A stretch of 64,000 nt of DNA from Clostridium felsineum DSM 794 (lineage in GTDB: Bacteria > Bacillota > Clostridia > Clostridiales > Clostridiaceae): assembly GCF_002006355.2 (NCBI RefSeq), contig NZ_CP096980.1, forward strand, positions 3,348,001 to 3,412,000. The letters run 5' to 3'. The translations under genes and the position numbers were made by a program. Numbering within the stretch: position 1 is the stretch's first letter; the number at the start of each line of letters is the position of its first letter. Shown in pieces: positions 35,604-44,746 of this stretch. The notes under the pieces were generated by a model, which saw only the letters and a list, made by a program, of their open reading frames with translations, did not search any database and was not told where the DNA came from.

Positions 35604-37211
35604 TCACGATACTACCTGATTTTTTCCGTTATTCTTTGCTTTATATAACTTATCGTCAGCAGCCTTTAAAATATCATCTTTGTTTCCGTTATAATCTTCT
35701 GAGTATGTTGCGACACCAATGCTAACAGTAATATGAAGTGGTTTGTTAGGTGATACACTATTATAAAAATCAAATTTTTCAATTGTTTTACGAATTTTTT
35801 CGCATATACAAACCATATCCTTTGAAGATAGTATCATAAATATAACTACAAATTCTTCTCCGCCATATCTACAAACAACATCTTCTTTTCTGACATTCTT
35901 AGTTATTACTTCTGCAAGTTGTTTTAGAATCTCATCACCAACTATATGACCATAGGTATCATTTATTCTTTTAAAATTGTCAATATCAATAATAGATATT
36001 CCAATATCTATTTGATCATCATTATTATAATGTTGTAGCTTGTACATTTCATTATAAAATAACTCGTTAAAATATCTTCTATTATAAAGTCCTGTTAACC
36101 CATCTCTCTCTGCTAAAAATTTTAGTTTTGAATTTAATTCTGTAATTTCTTTGTTTTGTCTTTTTAATTCAATAGTAAATTTTATATATTCAGTAACATC
36201 CTTTAAAAGTAGAATACTTCCAAGCCTTCTGTTGAACTCATATATAGGAGTATATTGAACTTGAAAACATTTCTCCTTAAGTTTAAAAATTAATTTATGA
36301 GTAAAAGTTTCTTCCATTCCTAACTTTAAAGCTTTTGTTACATCATCTACTATTTGTAAGTTGTTATCAGATATTTTCTCCCTTAAAACATCTATATTTG
36401 CGCCTCTTTTAATTTTTGTAGAACAAAATAAGTTTTCAAAGGATTTATTATAATCAATTATTTTTAAATTAATATCACATATTATAAATGAATCTTGAAT
36501 ATTATCTATAACTGTCCTTAATGCTATAGGTTTTATATTGAAAAATCCATACCGTGAAATCGCTATCCAACATAGAATTACTGATATTGGAGAAAAAATA
36601 ATTGAATCATCAGGAGTAAAATTGCCGATAAATGCGGTTCTTACATTAACTACTAATGGAAGAAGTAACCCTAATATAAAAACTAACACTTGTTTTGAAA
36701 AAAAACCACTATGTTTAATTGAATGTTTTAATAATAAATAAAATCCATATAATATACATATATACGAGTAAATTATATGAATATAAAGCCCATATGCCCC
36801 CCACGTAAAAGAACCGTCCATATTATATTCACGATAAAACAAATGGTATCTGCTGTTTAATAATAACATTATTGTACTTATAATTGGTATAATTAAATAG
36901 CGTAAATATTTGAATGTAAAAAAGTTATTTTCGGAATTAACATAAGCAATGCACATAAATAATAACACTATTGGTACATATGGGTTTGTACCTTCTCTTA
37001 TAAAAATAAGGACGTTTATCAGTACTTTGCTTTTTGTTGAAAAGCAAAATAGTGCGGCGTCTGCTACATCTCTAAATATAATAATTATTAAGAATATTGA
37101 GAAAAATAATGAAACTTTATCATTATTTTTATTTCTTAGTACCTTTATAGCTAAAACTAACAATACAATTATTGAAATAACTAAAATCATTAAAAAATAT
37201 GTATTTCGCAT
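35604..37211 (-). CDS. Diguanylate cyclase with 7TM sensor and PAS
   Basis: About 535 residues from the ATG at 37211 (GGAGG 8 nt upstream). N-terminal seven membrane segments (residues about 1-220, HisKA_7TM-like), then a PAS-like region (IQDSFIICDINLKIIDYNKSFENLF), and a GGDEF domain from about 375: DGLTGLYNRRYFNELF, and the active-site motif RYGGEEFVVIF near 445. GGEEF is an active variant, so it should make c-di-GMP in response to an unknown signal. The missing ribose- or GTP-binding residues seen in the degenerate protein at 55457 are present here. Solitary gene within the mobile-element-rich stretch. Confidence 0.88.
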   Translation of the reverse strand: MRNTYFLMILVISIIVLLVLAIKVLRNKNNDKVSLFFSIFLIIIIFRDVADAALFCFSTKSKVLINVLIFIREGTNPYVPIVLLFMCIAYVNSENNFFTFKYLRYLIIPIISTIMLLLNSRYHLFYREYNMDGSFTWGAYGLYIHIIYSYICILYGFYLLLKHSIKHSGFFSKQVLVFILGLLLPLVVNVRTAFIGNFTPDDSIIFSPISVILCWIAISRYGFFNIKPIALRTVIDNIQDSFIICDINLKIIDYNKSFENLFCSTKIKRGANIDVLREKISDNNLQIVDDVTKALKLGMEETFTHKLIFKLKEKCFQVQYTPIYEFNRRLGSILLLKDVTEYIKFTIELKRQNKEITELNSKLKFLAERDGLTGLYNRRYFNELFYNEMYKLQHYNNDDQIDIGISIIDIDNFKRINDTYGHIVGDEILKQLAEVITKNVRKEDVVCRYGGEEFVVIFMILSSKDMVCICEKIRKTIEKFDFYNSVSPNKPLHITVSIGVATYSEDYNGNKDDILKAADDKLYKAKNNGKNQVVS

Positions 37212-37376
37212 ATAAGACGCCTCCATATAGGGTATGTATAATATAATATTATTTTATCAACTATATTTTGTAGTAAAAGTGGGATTTGTAATATTCTAAG
37301 CTTAAATTATAAGATAAAAGAATGTTAAAGTAAATATCAAATTATTTCCAAAACTTAACTCATTCTTTATTTTCAT

Positions 37377-37499
37377 CTATTTCACATCTAACTTACCTTT
37401 ATCTAAACTAAAATAGCTTTCTATAGTTTCTATTTTATCTGCTCTTTTCTCTACTTCGCTATTAATTAAATTAACAACTTGCTTTGTAAATTCATCCAT
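37377..37499 (-). CDS. Small ORF, 40 aa, downstream of the 135-aa gene
   Basis: MDEFTKQVVNLINSEVEKRA, then DKIETIESYFSLDKGKLDVK, starting 4 bp after the stop of the 135-residue gene. A weak purine stretch (GAAGTGAT) lies about 10 nt before the ATG. Amphipathic helix pattern; too short for any family call. It may be translated by coupling. Confidence 0.45.
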   Translation of the reverse strand: MDEFTKQVVNLINSEVEKRADKIETIESYFSLDKGKLDVK

Positions 37500-37502
37500 A
37501 TA

Positions 37503-37910
37503 TTATATCACTTCTAAATTAGTTTTAAGGAAAATAACTATCACTTCTCTTTCCATTAGAAATAATTCAAACGATACATATACATAGTATATCGCTTTAG
37601 GATTATTAAACTTTATGCCATTGAATAACTCCGAATTTCCCCATGCTATTCCTATAGTATCATCAACCCGTCTAAAAATAATATCTGCTAAATACGACCC
37701 TCCATTATTGCTATACCATGAGTGTCTAAAATACCAATCTTGTCTTTTTTTATACCACGAATCAAATTCATCATCATCGGAATCAAAATCTCCACTCTTG
37801 TTGTAAAACTCTATTGCATTATTTGCTTCAACGGTCAACGAAAATTGTGTTTCGTTAATAATATTATTTCTATTCTTACACAGCCACTCTACAATTAAAT
37901 TAAGCTCCAT
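37503..37910 (-). CDS. Hypothetical protein, 135 aa (possible immunity-type protein)
   Basis: 135 residues, acidic in the middle (GDFDSDDDEFDSWYKKRQDWYF), then beta-rich (GGSYLADIIFRRVDDTIGIAWGN, AIYYVYVSFELFLM). Small acidic proteins of this kind next to broken genes are often immunity proteins, but I cannot name a family. It overlaps the tail of a broken gene (37936-38063) and is followed closely by a 40-codon ORF. Confidence 0.5.
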   Translation of the reverse strand: MELNLIVEWLCKNRNNIINETQFSLTVEANNAIEFYNKSGDFDSDDDEFDSWYKKRQDWYFRHSWYSNNGGSYLADIIFRRVDDTIGIAWGNSELFNGIKFNNPKAIYYVYVSFELFLMEREVIVIFLKTNLEVI

Positions 37911-37935
37911 TCATAATTATGAATTTTATCATTGG

Positions 37936-38063
37936 TTAAAAAATCATATACTGACTTATTATCAACCCACATTTGAAATCTACTCTTGAACCAGACAAAT
38001 ATACTGCATGGATTCCATCATCCTCCTTAGATGTAAATCCATCATTTCTTGTTCACTTGGCAT
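37936..38063 (-). pseudogene. Frameshifted gene remnant upstream of the 135-aa gene
   Basis: A start with a good ribosome site (GAGGTGATAATAGAT before the ATG at 38063) reads MPSEQEMMDLHLRRMMESMQ, then YICLVQE and stops. Another frame over the same DNA reads DGFTSKEDDGIHAVYLSGSR and VDFKCGLIISQYMIF. The second looks protein-like. It seems a C-terminal piece of a larger gene lost by frameshift, perhaps the toxin partner of the 135-residue protein. The rest of the 537-bp stretch (38064-38373) is pyrimidine-rich and holds no gene. Confidence 0.4.
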
Positions 38064-38373
38064 ATCTATTATCACCTCTCAATTAAAAATAAAAAAAGCC
38101 GAGAAACAATGAAGATGTTATTGTACACAAACATTAAAGTCGTGTTATGATTTCCACTTTTCCTTCCGCATATACATAAAAAATGGTGACAATAAAATTT
38201 AATAATGTCGTGTTGCACTTGACTGATTTTCATTCATATTTGGGTTAATGGGTAAGGTATAGGGGCTTTTTCCTCTCTTTTTCTCTTCTCATTTTCTCCT
38301 CTAGTCCTTTTCAACCGTTGATTAATGGGGTTTTGTTCTCTTTTTCTTCTCTCTATTTTTTCTCTCAAATAAA

Positions 38374-38424
38374 AAAAGTTGTGCAGTAACAGAAGATTTC
38401 TTCTTCTATTATTAACACAACTTT
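38374..38424 (-). terminator. Terminator of the ABC-3C operon
   Basis: Outer arms AAAGTTGTG / CACAACTTT with an inner purine/pyrimidine stem GAAGA / TCTTC, then seven T on the minus strand. It resembles the terminator at 26312. Confidence 0.65.
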
Positions 38425-38447
38425 ATTATTCGTGATATAACTTTATT

Positions 38448-40457
38448 CTATTTGTCTAACTCTATAAAATTATTTTCTATTGTAATGATATTTATATCAT
38501 CATTTTTAAATTGCTGCATTTCTTCTATCGAAATTGATGTTGCAATTATTGACTGACACTTTAATTCTTTTAATCTGTTTACAAATTTAATTATAGAACT
38601 CTCTGATACCTGTTGTTGAAACGGTTCATCAAAAACAAATATGCCTAGATGATTTCCACCTGATACCTTAGACGTACTGTATAAGGATAATAAATATGCC
38701 CATACTGCCCTTATAAAATCACTACCTGCTGAATCATATATTAGATGAAATTCATCGCAAATTGGTAAATATTTATCTGGTGATAACTTTATACTATTTA
38801 TATTTGTGCTTGTATACCCAAATTCCCTCAATAATTTTCTAAAATTAGTTTGAAATTTATTTATTTTTTCTTGATCATCATCGCTCAACCCTGTGTTTTT
38901 TAAATCTTTAATGCTCTTTTCTAATTTATTTATTTGAGTATATATAATACTTAAATCATCCCAATATTTCTCAACACTATTTTCCACCTCAAATACCTTA
39001 TTGAGTTTTTCTTTATATGAATATTTCTTTTCTATAATAGTTTCAGAAGGTAATTCATTTACTCCAGTTAAATCGCTTTTGGCAATTCTAATTCTGTTTC
39101 TCAATTTATTAGTCGCTTTTTCTTTTGCCTCAATACTAATCTGGAATTGTTTTAAACAAGTTAAGCACTCATTAATCGCTATTTCAATTATTTTTTTCTC
39201 ATCTTTAATAAATATTAAATTATCTTCATTACTCATAATATCTACATTAATTTCTTTTGGTAAAAGACTTTCTTGTAATTTATTATCACAAACAGGACAT
39301 CTAGACTTTAAAAAACCAAATTTTGCATCTGAACCTAATTTTCTTAATTTTACTATGTCTTCATATCTTCTTATTTTTAATTCTATTTCTTTTAATTGAT
39401 CTAATAAACTCTGGTAATAAACCCTTTTTATACTATATTCATTTTTTAGATGCTCAATATTACGTTCATAATTATTTAATTCATCTTCATAATGTTTTAA
39501 ATCACTTGATATATTCTCTATATTTTCATTTATGCTTTTATTTTTTAACGACTCTATTCTTTCAATTTGTTCTATCAAATTCTTTTTTATTTTATTTATT
39601 GACTTACCTGAAATTTTAATTTTTTCCAAACCATTTTTGTCAAAAATTTTAACATCATCACTTAATCCTTCTATATGATCTCCTAATATTAACAAACTTT
39701 CTTTAATTCTTTGATTTGTCCATTTCCATTTATCTTTTTCTTCCTTTAATGCATTTTTTAATTTACTTCTTTTTTCATCTACATCAGTAATAATACACCC
39801 CAAAATGTATTCTATAGATATCTTTTCAATATTTTTTATACCATAATACACCTTTTGAACATTAAAACCTGTCCATCCACCAATCTGTTCTATAAAAAAT
39901 AAATTAGCAATTGCCTGCAAATATAATTTACCACTCCTATCGTTATTGTATGACACTATTGGTAACTCAATATTAACAAACTTCTCTAAAAATTTATGAA
40001 ATCCTATCTCCTTTTGTGCTGCCCCCGAATCATGTAAAAAATAATCACTATAATTAACATTATCATCAATTTTATTTATATTTGAATTGTAGACTCTCAC
40101 CAACTTTGTATCACACTCAACACCCTTTACACCTCTTCGTATAGTAACAATTTTTTCTCCATTATCTACTTCAAGCAAAATATAAGTTTCATATACTGTA
40201 TATCTACTACTATCTATTTCAACACTCCTATTAAGAACAGGTTTCATCGTATTTCCACCTTTGGCCCCTAACAACTCTTCTATTCCTAATGCATAAAATA
40301 TTGAATTTATACATGTACTTTTTCCAACTGAATTTTTTCCCATATCCCATATAAAATTAACTCCATTTTTAAACACTAATGTTGGGGAAACTGATTTTAT
40401 GTCTCCCTTATTATCTTTGTAGTATATTTTTATAACCAATTTATTTATTCTTAACAT
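38448..40457 (-). CDS. ABC-3C type SMC-like ATPase with zinc hook
   Basis: 669 residues, architecture of a Rad50/SMC-like ABC ATPase. Walker A at 40-48 (GKNSVGKST), coiled coil from about 230 to 360, zinc-hook-like CPVC near 385, second coil to about 540, then Walker B near 605 (GIFVFDEPFQQQ). Signature-type segment lies before Walker B. It is the third gene of a three-gene operon (10 bp after the middle component), matching ABC-three-component conflict systems, in which the ATPase senses invaders and licenses the effector. No transmembrane segment. Not a housekeeping SMC because of size and context. Confidence 0.75.
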   Translation of the reverse strand: MLRINKLVIKIYYKDNKGDIKSVSPTLVFKNGVNFIWDMGKNSVGKSTCINSIFYALGIEELLGAKGGNTMKPVLNRSVEIDSSRYTVYETYILLEVDNGEKIVTIRRGVKGVECDTKLVRVYNSNINKIDDNVNYSDYFLHDSGAAQKEIGFHKFLEKFVNIELPIVSYNNDRSGKLYLQAIANLFFIEQIGGWTGFNVQKVYYGIKNIEKISIEYILGCIITDVDEKRSKLKNALKEEKDKWKWTNQRIKESLLILGDHIEGLSDDVKIFDKNGLEKIKISGKSINKIKKNLIEQIERIESLKNKSINENIENISSDLKHYEDELNNYERNIEHLKNEYSIKRVYYQSLLDQLKEIELKIRRYEDIVKLRKLGSDAKFGFLKSRCPVCDNKLQESLLPKEINVDIMSNEDNLIFIKDEKKIIEIAINECLTCLKQFQISIEAKEKATNKLRNRIRIAKSDLTGVNELPSETIIEKKYSYKEKLNKVFEVENSVEKYWDDLSIIYTQINKLEKSIKDLKNTGLSDDDQEKINKFQTNFRKLLREFGYTSTNINSIKLSPDKYLPICDEFHLIYDSAGSDFIRAVWAYLLSLYSTSKVSGGNHLGIFVFDEPFQQQVSESSIIKFVNRLKELKCQSIIATSISIEEMQQFKNDDINIITIENNFIELDK

Positions 40458-40466
40458 ACATTCCCC

Positions 40467-40889
40467 TCACTTTAGTATACTCTCTGTAATAAAATTTTTC
40501 TTTTTCTTTTCTAATAAACATAATTCATCTACAAACAACCTATTATCTATTATTAATTGCACTAACTTCATGCCATTATTTAACAAAACTACTTGTCCTT
40601 CTTTAATGCATACAAGATCATCTATTATAGCAAGGTTTAAAACCTTATTAAGCGTTTTATCAAAATCACAATGAATATCTACTGCCTTTGTTATTTTTTC
40701 CATATTCATCATAGATCTATAAGTACATAACGAATTCATAATATAGTTAATTTTTTTTATAGAGCCCTTGTTATTCCTACAAGAAAAATATAATATTATT
40801 ACAAGCATACTTATTTTATACTCAAATCTATACTCTGGAGATATAGATATAGGCTTAGATTTTAATTTAATAGTAATTTTTCTATTCAT
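40467..40889 (-). CDS. ABC-3C middle component, winged-helix-like
   Basis: 140 residues. The sequence SPEYRFEYKISMLVIILYF followed by IKKINYIMNSLCTYR, then LNLAIIDDLVCIKEGQVVLLNNGMKLVQLI and a C-terminal KKKKNFITESILK fits the small middle component of ABC-3C systems (a winged helix with a basic tail). Start overlaps the preceding gene's stop by 4 bp (ATGA arrangement), so translation is coupled. It would bridge effector and ATPase. Identification rests on pattern and neighbours. Confidence 0.65.
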   Translation of the reverse strand: MNRKITIKLKSKPISISPEYRFEYKISMLVIILYFSCRNNKGSIKKINYIMNSLCTYRSMMNMEKITKAVDIHCDFDKTLNKVLNLAIIDDLVCIKEGQVVLLNNGMKLVQLIIDNRLFVDELCLLEKKKKNFITESILK

Positions 40890-41824
40890 CTACATTCCTC
40901 CACATCAATTTCAAATGGACACCTTATTAGCCAATCTGAAATTGCATACCTTTTTATTGAATCAATTAATCCTCTATCAATATTTTCGCCTATTTCTAAA
41001 ATAAGTCTCTGCTCAAATTTTTTTTCTATTACATCTAATATTTCTCTTCCGCCCTTTTCTTCACTTTCATAAATGCAAATATCCTCCACTTCATCTTCAA
41101 AAGAAGATAAAATATTAATTATTTTTTCATAAATAAACTTATAATGTGAATCTAATAAATCCATTTGTTTTTTTCCCTTTAAATAATTATTCAACTGCCT
41201 TTCAATATATTTATTCCTAATTCTTTCTCTTGTAATTATCATAGCACTTTTTCTAACTAAATTATTGATTCCACAGACATCGGATTGTTTAAATTGTTCT
41301 ATATCATTACTATTTATCTCTTCAGCAAGATTAACATTTATTTTTATTTTTTTCATATTTAATGCATCTGGCAACTCTCTTGCAATAAAATTAACATTAT
41401 GTATTAATACATCAAAGTTTTCATCAAGGATACTTAAATTTAACTCTCTCATTTTTTTTGCTTTGTTAGCACAATATTTTACAATGTCTTTTTTATGAAA
41501 ATAAGGTGTTACAAAATGCCAAGTTTTAATTTTTACATCAACTAAATATTTTTCCAATTCATCCTTATATTTTATTAATTTATTCAAATCTTTATTAATT
41601 TTATCTCGTTGATTTTCATATAAATCATCTGCACTATACTCTATATCTGGACAATAACATTGAAATACTTTTCCTGCTCTTGTGAATCCCTCAATGCCCA
41701 AATCTCCATTAGAATGAGCAACCATTTCCTGATACCCTTCATTTCCATATTTCAATTCAAAACATACCTGACATAATTCCTCCCAACTATCTCCATCAAA
41801 ATTCCCAAATTCAGTTTTGATCAT
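40886..41824 (-). CDS. ABC-3C effector with restriction-endonuclease-like N-domain
   Basis: About 312 residues from an ATG at 41824, after AAGGAG; an ATG at 41845 has no ribosome site. Residues 1-140 read GDSWEELCQVCFELKYGNEG, HSNGDLGIEGF and KVFQCYCPDIEYS, the layout of a PD-(D/E)xK nuclease with Glu, Asp and Q-x-Y in place of the usual Q-x-K. A Lys-rich helix follows. The C-terminal half (LVRKSAMIITRERIRNKYIE, EVEDICIYESEEKGGREILDVIE) would be the ABC-3C C-terminal domain. First gene of the operon. Nuclease activity on invading DNA is the likely outcome, inferred. Confidence 0.65.
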   Translation of the reverse strand: MIKTEFGNFDGDSWEELCQVCFELKYGNEGYQEMVAHSNGDLGIEGFTRAGKVFQCYCPDIEYSADDLYENQRDKINKDLNKLIKYKDELEKYLVDVKIKTWHFVTPYFHKKDIVKYCANKAKKMRELNLSILDENFDVLIHNVNFIARELPDALNMKKIKINVNLAEEINSNDIEQFKQSDVCGINNLVRKSAMIITRERIRNKYIERQLNNYLKGKKQMDLLDSHYKFIYEKIINILSSFEDEVEDICIYESEEKGGREILDVIEKKFEQRLILEIGENIDRGLIDSIKRYAISDWLIRCPFEIDVEECR

Positions 41825-41943
41825 ACTCACTATGCTCCTTTTCATAAGATGATTAATTATATTTTAACATATTCTCCTTTATTTTGAGTAATTTTATTAT
41901 ATACGACTAATTTTATATTATTTTACAATACCTTTGTAATAAA

Positions 41944-41981
41944 AAAACTTGTATGTGGGTATTACCAAAATACAAGTTTTT
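41944..41981 (-). terminator. Terminator of the degenerate recombinase gene
   Basis: Arms AACTTGTAT / ATACAAGTT with a 16-nt loop and seven T on the minus strand. It separates the recombinase-like gene from the ABC-3C operon. Confidence 0.7.
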
Positions 41982-42044
41982 ACATTAAAATTTTTTTCTC
42001 TAATTTCACCAATATATTAGCACATTTTTTATTGAAAATTATCT

Positions 42045-43085
42045 TTATAATATATCAAAAATTTCAATACTTCTTATTTTAGAATCAATATATCTATTTT
42101 TTGCCACAATATCTTCTTTATTCTTTTCTTCATTCACAATCTCTTGACAATGCATAAAAGTATCATCTCCAAATCCAGTCAATTCTTTAACCAAATTGAT
42201 ATTTATTCCTTTGTTTATAAATTGAATTATAGTATATTTTGCTACGCTTTCAGCGCTATTACTATTTAATAAATCCTTTAATATTGTAAAAGCAAAATTA
42301 TAATTTGTTCCTATTTCGTGTCCTTGTCTATTAATAAAAAAGGGTCCATCTACATCTTTATTTGTACTAATTTGATCTCTAACTAAAATATACTTTTTTA
42401 TTTGTACACCTAATTCATTTGGCAGATGTATATCAAATCCATTAATAGTTAATATATTCAACTCTGGCTTATAATCTTTTAATTTAATTGAATTTATTAC
42501 ATTATTTTTGATGCCTGTCAATATAATTATTTTCGTTATAAAACTTGAAACAAAAAGATTAAAATCTTTTTGTCTACTTTTTTCCTTTTTTATTTTATTA
42601 ATATTTATATTTTTAATATCAAAATCTTTTATTTTTTTATCACAATATTCTATTATATTATGACATGCACTTTTTGTTATTGGTGGTTTTTGCTTAGACT
42701 CCTCCAATTTTAAACTTTTTATTTTTTTATCAACTTTATCTTTAATATTTGAATACTTTGTTGTACTATCGAAATTTTTATTGTTTAACCCATACTTTTT
42801 CGAAATAAAATCAAAATAAGATTTTATTACTGTAAAATAATTTTCAACGGTTATTTTGAACTTTATGTTATTTTCATTTACATAAAACTCTATGCTGTCT
42901 AATAATTTATTCTCTCCTATTGCAGAAAGAATCTCTTCATAATTACTATCTGTAACCCCACATTTTTCACTAAGATATTCATAAAACACATTAATTTTTC
43001 GACTATATGTAATCCTAGAACTATCATAAAAATCTCCCTCATTTATATTGCTAAGAAAGTCCTCTTTAATCTGAAAAAAACTCAT
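42045..43085 (-). CDS. Tyrosine recombinase-like protein with catalytic residues lost
   Basis: 346 residues, intact. An N-terminal SAM-like core-binding half (residues 1-110) and a C-terminal half with the fold landmarks of tyrosine recombinases: ILTGIKNNVINSIKLKDY near 189-205 (usual TGLRxxEL...D; Arg is Lys193), AESVAKYTIIQFINKGININLVKELTGFGD near 278-307 (usual HxLRHTfAthLlxxGvxlxxiqelLGH; HxxR is S280-K283, LGH is TGF), and no Tyr in the closing segment (MHCQEI). It should not recombine DNA, so a DNA-binding or structural role is likely. GGGGGAG ribosome site. Adjacent to ABC-3C genes and a tnsD relic. Confidence 0.65.
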   Translation of the reverse strand: MSFFQIKEDFLSNINEGDFYDSSRITYSRKINVFYEYLSEKCGVTDSNYEEILSAIGENKLLDSIEFYVNENNIKFKITVENYFTVIKSYFDFISKKYGLNNKNFDSTTKYSNIKDKVDKKIKSLKLEESKQKPPITKSACHNIIEYCDKKIKDFDIKNININKIKKEKSRQKDFNLFVSSFITKIIILTGIKNNVINSIKLKDYKPELNILTINGFDIHLPNELGVQIKKYILVRDQISTNKDVDGPFFINRQGHEIGTNYNFAFTILKDLLNSNSAESVAKYTIIQFINKGININLVKELTGFGDDTFMHCQEIVNEEKNKEDIVAKNRYIDSKIRSIEIFDIL

Positions 43086-43181
43086 ATTCTCCCCCTCTTT
43101 TCTTCCATATTATTATATCACTTCAAAATTAATCCTATCAATAATTGATTTTGAATTTTATATCTAATAAAACTACTTAAT

Positions 43182-44525
43182 TCAAGTAACCATATTTTTA
43201 TTTTGTTTATATTGATATTTATCTATTATATTTAAAATTTTGGTTAAATATCTACCATAAAATTTTTCACTCACCCCAGCCTTTATAATAACATACCACT
43301 TCTTAATTTCCCCATCTTTAAACAATTCTTTTATAGCTCATTTAATACACCTCAATTGAAACTCTTCCAAACTCTCTATATTATTATTTAAAAACTCTTC
43401 AGTCATTGATAATATGTTTAAGTTCCTTTGTATCAAAGTTATCTTATTTATCTTTTTAGCCACTAATGTTTTGGTAATTCGCTCTGACTTTTCTTCTGTA
43501 TTTCTTAATGAATCAACAGCAATTTTAAATAACCTCAGAACCTCTTCATCCCTCTTACACCAATCAACTACTTGTTCTTTTCTAATACCTACCTTTTTAT
43601 TAGGATAATTAATCTTTAACCACTCATTATCATGTCTATGAAGCCATATGTAAATTGCTCTATCCTTATCTCTTATAGAAGTCTTATTTTCACATGGATA
43701 CATCATCATTAATTCCAGCCATCTATTCCTTTTTTCCATTACTTCTTTTGAATTAAACATATCTGCTATATTTATGTCTAAAAATTCTGAAAACAAAATA
43801 TGCTGAATAGGATGAAATCCCTTTCTATGTTTTCTAGTGATTGTTGCTACCCAATTAAATGGTTTATTTATATTAAAATTACAGTTAAGAATATCTAATA
43901 AAGGTTCTCCCCAGAAACTTTTAAACTTAGGTATTAACTCATGCTGATATATTAGATTTCTTGTTAATGCTAATTTGTTTTCTATATAAATCTCTCTAAA
44001 ATAGTTCAACTTCTTAGCATCCACCTTATTGTTTAGTAGATATTCTATATTTCTTCCTGTTATTAAATGCTTATTTTTAATATCTTCAAAAGTATTAGAA
44101 ATCTCTTCTATCTTAGTATCTATATCTATAATTTCTACTTATTTAAAACTCTTATTATCAATATCAATACATATTTCCATCATTGAATTTACATATTCTT
44201 GTCTATTCTTTAGTTTTATTGCTGCTTAGGTGGGGGATGTTTAATGTAAAAATTCAGACTTGCTACTTGATGAATTTTATGCCAATAAGTTTCTCCATAC
44301 AATTTAATATCTTCTTCAATATATTTAGAATATAATTTTAAATAGGTATTTAATTTTTATATTACTTAACCCAAGTTCTACATGTATTTTGAAGCTATTA
44401 TCACTTAACATATAATCATATACCTTTTTACCCCTATCCTCTGTAATAAATGCTGTAAAGTATAGATACATTGTATGATTATATATTAGTTCTTCTATTT
44501 TAAATGTTGCTCCAACTTGAGTTGC
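43182..44525 (-). pseudogene. tnsD/tniQ-like gene of a Tn7-like element, broken
   Basis: Minus-strand pieces in TnsD order: QVGATFKIEELIYNHTMYLY with FTAFITEDRGKKVYDYM (44525 down), IEEDIKLYGETYWHKIHQVA in another frame, IKLKNRQEYVNSMMEICIDID, then the open frame ending 43338 (TFEDIKNKHLITGRNIEYL, WGEPLLDILNC, RKHRKGFHPIQHILFSEFLD), and beyond a TGA the same frame reads AIKELFKDGEIKKWYVIIKA to 43182. Lesions: TGA at 43338-43340, TAA at 44139-44141, frameshifts near 44220 and 44345, and the N-terminus is missing. TnsD/TniQ proteins choose the target in Tn7-like transposition. No tnsABC in the window. Confidence 0.8.
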
Positions 44526-44548
44526 TTATTAACCTATTTATATTTTAA

Positions 44549-44686
44549 GGCAATTCAACCACTGCCATAACAGTGGTTGAGTTAAATAAATCATTTAATG
44601 TTGCTTTAGCATTAGTATTACCGCTTCTTATAGAGAGGTGGTTAGCTTTTTACGTATTTAAAAAAACACACATCCATAGACATTAA
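44549..44686 (+). pseudogene. C-terminal fragment of a membrane protein gene
   Basis: On the plus strand, after a TAA, 45 codons read GNSTTAITVVELNKSFNVAL, then ALVLPLLIERWLAFYVFKKT and HIHRH before a stop. The middle is a membrane helix, and the flow is protein-like. It lacks a start and is cut off by the tnsD relic, so it may be the interrupted gene at the island's edge. The family was not identified. Confidence 0.4.
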
Positions 44687-44708
44687 AATCTATTAGATGT
44701 GTGTTTTT
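44662..44708 (-). terminator. Terminator of the GGGtGRT operon
   Basis: Arms AAAAACACACATC / GATGTGTGTTTTT (perfect 13 bp) with a 21-nt loop holding a further short stem. T runs on both sides, so it can serve both strands. Confidence 0.75.
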
Positions 44709-44746
44709 AAAACAACTTTTACTACACCGTTACGCCAAATTTTCTA

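Noticed and set aside
38095..38373. Non-coding RNA in the pyrimidine-rich stretch
   Set aside because: The stretch is T/C-rich without a clear promoter, stem or conserved copy in the window. Nothing supports it.
43338..44024. A 228-residue intact gene for the TnsD-like protein
   Set aside because: Homologous coding sequence continues on both sides past stops (TAA at 44139-44141, TGA at 43338-43340), so this is only the largest open piece of a broken gene.
44549..44600. Hairpin CAACCACTG / CAGTGGTTG as the end of an IS200/IS605 element
   Set aside because: No transposase or TnpB piece was found nearby, and the same DNA reads as the tail of a membrane protein on the plus strand, which explains it better.
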